A DNA stretch of 64,000 nucleotides from Talinum fruticosum (lineage: Eukaryota > Streptophyta > Magnoliopsida > Caryophyllales > Talinaceae). The translations under genes were made by a program, and so were the position numbers. The stretch's first letter is position 1. Every line of letters begins with the position of its first letter. The DNA lies in assembly GCA_021018815.1 (NCBI GenBank), contig JAITYX010000076.1, forward strand, positions 1,364,001-1,428,000, written 5' to 3'. This document shows positions 57,608 to 64,000 of the stretch, one piece after another. The notes below the pieces were generated by a model that was given only the letters and a program-made list of their open reading frames with translations, was not told where the DNA came from and did not search any database.

Positions 57608-58325
57608 ATGGCGAGACTTTCATCATCTCTCATCAACAACTTTCACCTCCTCATCAGGTCAGCCTCTATCTTCTTCTCTTTTTCACTTTCCTTTATTTTC
57701 TAACTCACATAAAATTACGCTCTCTCCTCTTATTCCCTCCCCCTTCTTTTTACCTTCTTTTTGGGTCTAGAGCGATAGATATATGTCGTTTTAATTAACT
57801 TTTTCGTTTACTAATAATGTATTAATGATTAGTTTATCAATTTTATAAATTCTTTCGTTGTTTTTTCTAAATCTAATTATTTTTTAAGATAACTTGTGGC
57901 ACGACATTGACCTGAATGGAGTTTTAAGGTTTGATTTTAATGTGTGATAATTCCTATAAGTTTTACTCTCAATGTTGTATTTTTTGCCTTTTTCTTTCCT
58001 TTCCCAATACTAATATTAGTTTTTTGTTATATATGACGATTGATGGCAGAAGTGGAAGAAGGTACGCGTCGTCTGGAACTGAGAGTGGGAAAACTCAATC
58101 AGCGGCAGCTTCTACAACATTGAGGGAGAAGAAGGCTTTCAGTAATGCCAGTGGAAAAGTAACAGAAAAATATGTAATTTGTGAGAATAATAAAGATGAT
58201 GGGAAAAATAACAAAAAGGGTTCTGGATGCGAGATCCTAGAACTGGGAATTGGATTCCAGAGACCCACTTTGATGATGTTGACGTTGCTGAGCTTAGGCA
58301 CAAACTTCTCTCCAACAAACACTGA
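57608..58325 (+). CDS. LEA_3 family (LEA5/SAG21-like) small protein, organelle-targeted (one apparent frameshift)
   Basis: Exon 1 is 57608-57657, intron 57658-58049 (GT...AG, 392 bp), exon 2 58050-58325. The N-terminus 'MARLSSSLINNFHLLIRSGR' followed by 'RYASSGT' is basic, Ser-rich and Asp/Glu-free, like a mitochondrial presequence; LEA_3 members such as SAG21 are reported in mitochondria and relate to drought and oxidative stress. The C-terminus in the second frame, 'FWMRDPRTGNWIPETHFDD' and 'VDVAELRHKLLSNKH' before TGA at 58323, is the LEA_3 signature (W.RDP.TG.W.PE....DVAELR..LL). Between the two, the frame shifts: one more base in the stretch 58201-58220 (A5 runs at 58204-58208 and 58213-58217, or G3 at 58218-58220) joins them and gives 108 residues, normal for the family. 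Uncorrected, the protein would lack the signature. Confidence 0.85.
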
Positions 58326-58532
58326 TTCGGAAAAATAAAAGTTTTAGTGTTTTTGTATTTCTCTGCAACAAAATATTATCTATGTCAATATCTATGTTTA
58401 TTAGAGAAAAAACATCTAACTTTTAGTTTTTTGTGTTACAATTCATAACTGCATCTAAATTCTTTTCGTTTCAGTTTGTAAAGTGTGTTTTTGAAATTAA
58501 TTATTTTTATTAACCTGTACATTTACGAGATT

Positions 58533-58648
58533 TGAAATTTCATAAGATAGTGAAAATTAATTCTATTATCTCTCAAACTCGAAACAATCTTGAAATTTCA
58601 TAAGATAGTGAAAATTAATTCTATTATCTCTCAAACTCGAAACAATCT
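58533..58648. repeat. 58-bp tandem duplication
   Basis: The unit starting 'tgaaatttcataagatagtg' occurs at 58533-58590 and 58591-58648 with essentially no differences. It lies about 200 bp after the LEA_3 stop codon, so possibly in or near its 3' untranslated region. Confidence 0.9.
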
Positions 58649-59787
58649 TTAAGTACGAACTAAGCTACGTTCACTTGGCACCCCTTCTCTTGTGTTTGCT
58701 TCAACAACAAGGGTATGCTATGTTAGATAACAATTTTTCAAATTTTATAAATTAAATTAGCTGATATTTATAGAATTACTTATGTCATTAATATTGCTAT
58801 GTTGATCATAATCTTATACATACATTCAATGCCTTATAAACTCATTATTTACATTTAGATTCTAAACCGAATACGGATGCCTACACCTCCTTATAAATTA
58901 AGATTTTTCGTTAATGATGCACCCTAGAAAAAGGATGTGTATATAAATTGTTTCGAGTGATTTGAGAAAAAACAAAACAATAAGATTAAGCTTATTTACG
59001 TTGCAATACTTTAAAGAAACTTATTATTTATCATCGATAAGTTTCACGTAGTTGTCATTTGATCCCAACGGTTGTAACACATTTATTATACACTTTAACG
59101 GTTGTAACACATTTATTATACACTTTAAAGTTTATATTTGTATGACATATGTTAACAAATAGTTGGACGAAAGTAAAAATAAAAGGATTTCGCACATTAA
59201 ATATAATGATGTGACATTCAAAAGTATAAACTTCTTTATGTATATAAGAATTTACATAACAGTAGTAAACTATAAATAGAACAGTATATAATTTTCCATC
59301 AATGCGAATTTCGAATCTTCGCATGTGATACAAGGAAATTAAATAAATAAAATTTCAAGGTTGATTGACATTTTGAAAATTTTCAAGTTGTTGTTGTTGT
59401 TTTATTTTTTTTTTTGACTTATCATTGAAAATTCTACCATTATTTAAATGAATGTTAATTTAATAATAAAATTTTTAGAAGTTTGATAAAGAAGATTTAA
59501 TTTCGACTTAATTGCGAACAAAAATTGACTTTAGCTTTGACCCAAACCATGTCAACCTTCCCCAAAAAAATTATTAGATGATTTCGACCTATGAACTTGA
59601 GATCTCTAAATGACAAAAAAAATTTAAATTCCTTAAACCCTCCTAATTTCCCCTTCCATCCTATCTTGCTACATATGTCCCGGGTTCATGGACCCGACGT
59701 CATATTATAAGTTTTCCCAACACAAAAATTCAATTAGCAATTTATAAAAAATATTAGAAAAATTCTCTCTCCGCCTTTCAATAATTA
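58649..59787. other. Intergenic with a 30-bp tandem duplication
   Basis: At 59067-59126, the unit starting 'aacggttgtaacacatttat' occurs twice, period 30 bp and no mismatch. The rest is A/T-rich without a gene. Confidence 0.7.
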
Positions 59788-60585
59788 GGCTCTGTTCGGC
59801 AATAATATTTGAAATAGTATTTAGTGTTTTGATTAAGTTAAAATTTTAAGCAATCAAATATTAGTATTTTTCTGAAAAATTAAGAATATTAATTTTTTAC
59901 ATTTAAAAGTACTATTTTATATTTTTTTGACAAAAAGAATCCTTCATTAATTTATACTCGGCAAATTATATATTTCCTTTTATGTCAATTCACAATAGCC
60001 ACCTAGGCAAATCACTAAAATTTTAAAACACATTTAGTGGGTGTTTGGCCTACATTTTAAAATTATTTTTGGATTCTAAAAACTAAAATTAGGCTAAACA
60101 TTAACTTTTTTAAATTAAAATTATTTTTTAAAAATAATTTTGGAAAAAAAAACATCCCAAAAATAGAAACAGACAAATAGTTGTTTCTCTTTCTAATTTC
60201 TGTAAAAACTCTCTAATAACCACTCACACTCCTATTTTCTCTCACTCTCTCCTTTCTATCTTTCCAATCTTTCCACAATTTTTTATCTCTTCTCTCTGTC
60301 CTCTATCTCTATCACTTTCCCCTTTCTCTCTCTTTCTAAAAATTTTGGCCAAATAAATTAATTATTTAAAAACACTTATATAAAATTTAAGCCAAACACT
60401 TCAAATTTTTTTCAAAAATTTTTTAAAAAAATGCTTTTAAAAAACAAAAAAAAAAATCAAAACTATGCCAAACATGCTCTTATTCAATCGTTTAAAAATG
60501 TAACAGCTTATCTGCTACCTAAACAAGTATACGCTACACAAACAATTATTCACTACTCAAACAAATAATTTTGTATAATATGGCC
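59788..60585. mobile_element. TTCGG-type MITE interrupted by another MITE
   Basis: Left end GGCTCTGTTCGGCAA, preceded by TTA (59785-59787); the right end is mutated (GGCCATATTATACAA in reverse complement) and followed by TGA. The outer sequence aligns along its length with the 431-bp element at 24367-24797 ('acaaaaa(g/a)aa(t/c)ccttcatt', 'gtcaatt(c/t)acaata', 'acacattta'). It is longer only because of the insertion at 60037-60479. Confidence 0.75.
60037..60479. mobile_element. Second-family MITE nested in the TTCGG-type MITE
   Basis: Ends GTGGGTGTTTGGC and, in reverse complement, GAGCATGTTTGGC (10 of 13 identical). TTA is duplicated at 60034-60036 and 60480-60482. The uninterrupted relative at 24367 reads 'acacatttattcaa' at this point; removing the insert plus one TTA here restores exactly that, so the empty site can be reconstructed. 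443 bp, non-coding. Confidence 0.85.
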
Positions 60586-61886
60586 TGACTCTTTTCTCGT
60601 AGAAACAAAATAGTAGTTACTCTTTAATATTTTTTAAAAAAATTCCGTTTATTAATCTTATATTTGACAATTTATCAACATCTTTTTATACTAATTTACA
60701 TTTACTAATCAATTAATTTAGCCACACTACACTAAGGGTCCCTTTGAAGGGAGATTAGGGTGGATTAAAATTATTAAGAGGAGGTATATGTTGCTCCTCG
60801 CTCTTTAGAACCTCACGAATTACTAGATCTCTCTCATTGATACTATCATCCCAAGTTCACGGGGTTGAAGTGTAATTTCTCTACGGTGACTCCGGTAGCC
60901 ACCTATGTTAACTTTATGAAAACTACTCGTGAATGGACTAGGATTCGCTCAACGAGGACACAAGAGCGGTTTCGGGTTTGGTTGAAGAATCTGGACTTAC
61001 AAGGTTCAACACTCGTGGAACATCAATCGGCAAACTTATCGCTTCCACTATTCAAGGTACACACCTTCTTTAAGGGGAATATGGCGAACATTGCGAGTAA
61101 TTATTTTCGGAATAGTAAATAAAAGTGATATAATTATTTTATTTTTTTGTAAACAAATGAAGATAGACAAGAATAAAATTTTTTAAAAAAGTATAAACAT
61201 CGTGAGTAAAGGGAGCAAAGAGGAATAAGACTCATTCCCCTTACCCTTCCTTACTCTCCTATTCTAACTTCCAAACAAGAGTGCGAGATAGAAATACCCT
61301 TATTAACTCCCCTTACTCTTCTCCCAAATAGACTCTTATTCTCCTCCGTCCAATTCTGTCTGTGTTGTACTTTGCACCTCCTTTAACACCAAAAAAAAAA
61401 CCAAAAAAGATTTTTTTCCCTTTTTTGGTTTTTTGTTTTTTTATTTTTGGGAGGGCGGGGAAGCGGTGGTGTTCAATAAGGGGAACATGGGGTGGTTTTA
61501 CAGGATAAGAGAAGGCCATAGCTTTTTGCACGTTTGGGCCTCTTGAAAAGGATTTTCTGATTGTTCAGTTCAGAGTGAAATCGTGGCTGGGCCAAAAAAG
61601 CCCAAATACTTTTTCGGGTGGGCATGAGCATGACAATGACATGGATGCATATTTAGGCCACTCGATTTTGATCTTATTCGATCAACATCCATTTCAGGTA
61701 TTTGTCCTCCAGGATTCATTTTGTCATTTTCATCTTGAATCTTTCTTTAAGATCCCAAAAATTGATCACATTCGGCCTTATTCCACCACGCAATATATAA
61801 AACTACAATTTTTTTCTCCAAAATTATTGAAATGAATATGTTTGAATAACTCGGTAGATTATACTATGTATACTCGAGACTACTTG
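60586..61886. other. Intergenic, no supported gene
   Basis: Around 60735-61330 the edges ('gggtccctttgaagggaga' and, reversed, 'gagtctatttgggagaagag') could belong to another transposon, but the match is weak. An 85-codon frame at 60865-61122 has no recognisable domain. The rest contains poly(A) and poly(T) runs near 61391-61450. Confidence 0.45.
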
Positions 61887-62025
61887 TTTTTTTTTTTTTT
61901 TAGTGCGAAAAGAGTTATAAATGGCAATACAATACTGATAGAGAAAGGAAAATCGAACACCGAGATCTAATGTACTCACGACATCAGTATTGATCACTAG
62001 GTCGTGATTTCATTGATTTTCACGC
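61887..62025 (-). mobile_element. tRNA-derived SINE
   Basis: On the minus strand: 'cgacctagtgatcaatactg' (A-box-like), then 'gtcgtgagtacattagatct', then 'ggtgttcgattttcc' (B-box-like), a T-rich body and a 3' poly(A) seen as poly(T) at 61887-61901. This order matches tRNA-derived plant SINEs of the Au-like type. Imperfect target duplications AGACTACTTG (61877-61886) and AGACTACCTA (62026-62035) flank it. About 139 bp. Confidence 0.75.
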
Positions 62026-62035
62026 AGACTACCTA

Positions 62036-62519
62036 TTTTTATCTATATGAGACATATTTCTCTCAAATTTTTAACATGATAACCTATCTAGTTAAATTTT
62101 TATACCCTTGTACATTTTGGTTCTGGTTCTTACTCGACTTTCCTTTGCTTTTCCACAGAGATATACAAAGTTCGATCTATATAGATTGAACACGGGCTTT
62201 CTTTTGTTTCCGATTCCATTATAATCCCAATACAATTAAAGTTCTAGGATGAATACAGCTTTAACAACACTTAACAATCTTTACAATATTTGTGTCAAAA
62301 GATGAAGTATGTCTGACAATAAGTGAACGATAACATTTGCATAATTAAGCTTGACATTGTATTATCATTGTTGAACAACATTAAGTTATAAAAACCAAAC
62401 TAAAAAAAAAAAAAGAAAAGAAAAACATCGATGAAAAAGAGAGAAAAACTATCTACAATGAGATGATGAACTTCCCAAAATCCCAACATGGGCACTCAAA
62501 GAACCATCCTGAAAATTAC
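62036..62519. other. 3' flank of the LOR gene
   Basis: A/T-rich; the right part is probably the 3' untranslated region of the minus-strand LOR gene. An A12 run is at 62403. No gene. Confidence 0.5.
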
Positions 62520-63433
62520 TCAAATTCTACAGCAAATCAGACTGTATGAAACCATAAGTCCCATGATGAGGGAATGATCGATGTTCGGCTCAACCACCAT
62601 TGTCAGTACATCATCTCCCAGAACTACCCCTCCTACTGACTCCTTCCTCTTCATCTGTATTTTCCAGGAAAGAACAGCATCAAGTATTTTAATTAGTTCT
62701 GTGACGAAATATGCAATATAATTATATATGTAGTAGGTGAGAATCAGGAGAAAAAAGACATAAATAATTACCTCTGCAATGAGTCCTCCTAATTTATCTA
62801 CTATCCTACATGATGATGATGATGATGATGGTGATGATGACTGGCTTTTGCCCTTCTCTATCTTGAATGTAGATGATTCATCATGATTCAAATCTACAAC
62901 CACCTTACACTGCAAGGACATTTTGGTAATTCTCCAGCTCTTTCGTACTCGAAACCACCATGTTGCTCCTTTCTGCTTCTCATCTCTGTATCCCTCCCAG
63001 TGAGCCAACAGTCTGAATTTCTGTAGAGTACGTATACGTAGTATGTAACATTGTAAGTCAAAAGTTTCGATATATGCACTCATATAAAATCAGTATGAAT
63101 TGTATATCCAAAATTCGCCCTTACCTTTCTAAGTACAGTGAGGAGGACACGGCCGCGAGAATCCATGAGGAAGACTTGATCACAACACTTGGAGCAGTAA
63201 TTATCAACGCGATATACAATTTGACCCTTGGAGTCGAAAACAGTGCACCCTTTGCCCCCGAGGATTAGAGACTTCATCCATATGGTGAATATCTCGCCTT
63301 CCGTGCTACTACTAGACAGCGACGACGAAGGGGAAGAAGAAGAAGAAGGTGAAGAAGAAGAAGAAGAAGATGGAGGGGATGAAGAAAGGGGAGATGGGGG
63401 AGCTTGGTGGGGATGAACCTTTGACATTTTCAA
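62520..63433 (-). CDS. LURP-one-related (LOR, DUF567) protein
   Basis: LOR proteins have a tubby-like beta-barrel fold; LURP1 itself acts in defence against oomycetes, while most members have no known role. Exon 1 is 63433-63125, intron 63124-63021, exon 2 63020-62772, intron 62771-62655, exon 3 62654-62520; all junctions are phase 0 with GT...AG; 230 residues. The second Met at 63427 (MSKVHP) matches the 'MTKVHP' start of relatives such as LOR11 and may be the true start (228 residues). Visible: a Ser/Pro-rich low-complexity region (residues 11-43), then 'FTIWMKSLILGGKGCTVFD', 'GQIVYRVDNY' and 'QVFLMDSRGRVLLTVLRK', exon 2 with 'LLAHWEGYRDE' and 'WWFRVRKSW', a Ser run encoded by a GAT-type repeat (62811-62832), and exon 3 with 'VVLGDDVLTMVVEPNIDHSL'. 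All frames are intact. Confidence 0.92.
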
Positions 63434-63499
63434 AAGCCAAAGAAGAAAGTTGGGGTGTTAGTTTTGGGAATTGGCAAGTTGAGGAGAATTTTGCTGAAT

Positions 63500-63508
63500 G
63501 TATATAAT
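63500..63508 (-). promoter_or_regulatory. Putative TATA box of the LOR gene
   Basis: ATTATATAC on the minus strand about 70 bp before the likely start codon at 63427. Confidence 0.5.
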
Positions 63509-64000
63509 GAGTGTTCCCCATGCTGGGGGGGCGCTTTTTAAATGATGGCTAATATTGGAGTAGTAAGTGGTCTCAGGGAGTCAAAACAAAATTTTATAAG
63601 ATATCTAGTTTTTCTATGGTGGAGGGTGATGGAACTTGAGTTTAGCTAGCTAAAAGATTTCTAGTGCTTGGAATTCAAGAAAAAGTAGGAAATAAAACAT
63701 ATTTAAATTCAAATCTTGCTTATATATTATACTTATAATTATAGGAGGGTTGAAAGGTCATCTTATGAAAGCTACCTTTTTTGAGTACTTCATAGGAGTG
63801 GTGACTCATTATATACCCAATCTTGGAAGGATTTATATCTAATCTTATCTTATTTAAAAACCGTCAATCCACATATCATTGCTGGATCTGTTGAGTTATC
63901 AGAACATTACTCACTACAGTGTCATTATATAGAAAAAGATGTACAAAAAAATGTTCGACATTTATTTTCTTTAGAGGGGGTGTTTCTTTATGTCTTTTGC
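63509..64000. other. LOR upstream region
   Basis: Promoter-distal sequence of the minus-strand LOR gene; no other gene or repeat is recognised up to the window end. Confidence 0.5.

Noticed and set aside
60865..61122. 85-codon plus-strand frame
   Set aside because: Not recognised; it sits in a stretch that may be a transposon and lacks support.
1..64000. CRISPR arrays, bacterial operons, rRNA genes
   Set aside because: None is present; the microsatellites and short tandem duplications do not have repeat-spacer structure, and all genes are eukaryotic with introns.

Overview
The window is nuclear DNA from a flowering plant, most likely a eudicot. It is AT-rich and intron-containing, and it is full of plant-type non-LTR retrotransposons (LINEs), MITEs, a Helitron-like element, a tRNA-derived SINE and long (TA)n, (TTA)n and (CAT)n microsatellites. 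The genes are plant-specific families. I cannot name the species from the sequence.

Seven protein-coding genes can be supported. In order: an SBT1.5-type subtilase (minus, 11541-13958); two tandem RING-IBR-RING (RBR) ubiquitin ligase paralogues (plus, 28808-30150 and 32903-34034); an FLZ zinc-finger protein (minus, 41489-42389); a DUF1218 membrane protein (plus, 51655-53368); a short LEA_3 (LEA5/SAG21-type) organelle-directed protein (plus, 57608-58325); and a LURP-one-related (LOR) protein (minus, 62520-63433). These are independent eukaryotic transcription units, not an operon. From memory, SBT1.5, an IBR-type RING gene and a LOR gene are immediate neighbours on Arabidopsis chromosome 3 (At3g14240/14250/14260), so the SBT-RBR-LOR order looks like conserved microsynteny spread out by transposons and by other genes.

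Three of the seven genes carry clean single-base frameshifts at or beside homopolymer runs: two in the subtilase, one in the second RBR gene, one in the LEA_3 gene. Restoring one base at each gives proteins of about the expected length with all conserved motifs. This pattern fits uncorrected long-read assembly deletions better than four separate pseudogenizations, but the sequence alone cannot decide.

Most of the remainder is transposon-derived. Three LINE insertions have recognisable target-site duplications (1608-2509 minus; 34952-40560 plus, near full length; 45527-50276 plus), and four more are fragments. A MITE family with termini like GGGYRTRTTCGGYAA and a 3-bp duplication occurs at least five times, twice with another MITE nested in it and once nested inside a LINE. 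The 25-28.7 kb region is a mosaic: a roughly 220-bp inverted repeat flanks a Helitron-like element that carries three GC-rich 150-bp tandem repeats, plus a 231-bp foldback. A SINE sits at 61887-62025.

I found no rRNA gene, convincing tRNA gene, CRISPR array or plasmid-type feature. I did not find a wholly novel system. The most biologically interesting items are the four-fold N-terminal repeat expansion in one RBR paralogue, the nested MITEs with reconstructable empty sites, and the Helitron/inverted-repeat mosaic upstream of the RBR pair.
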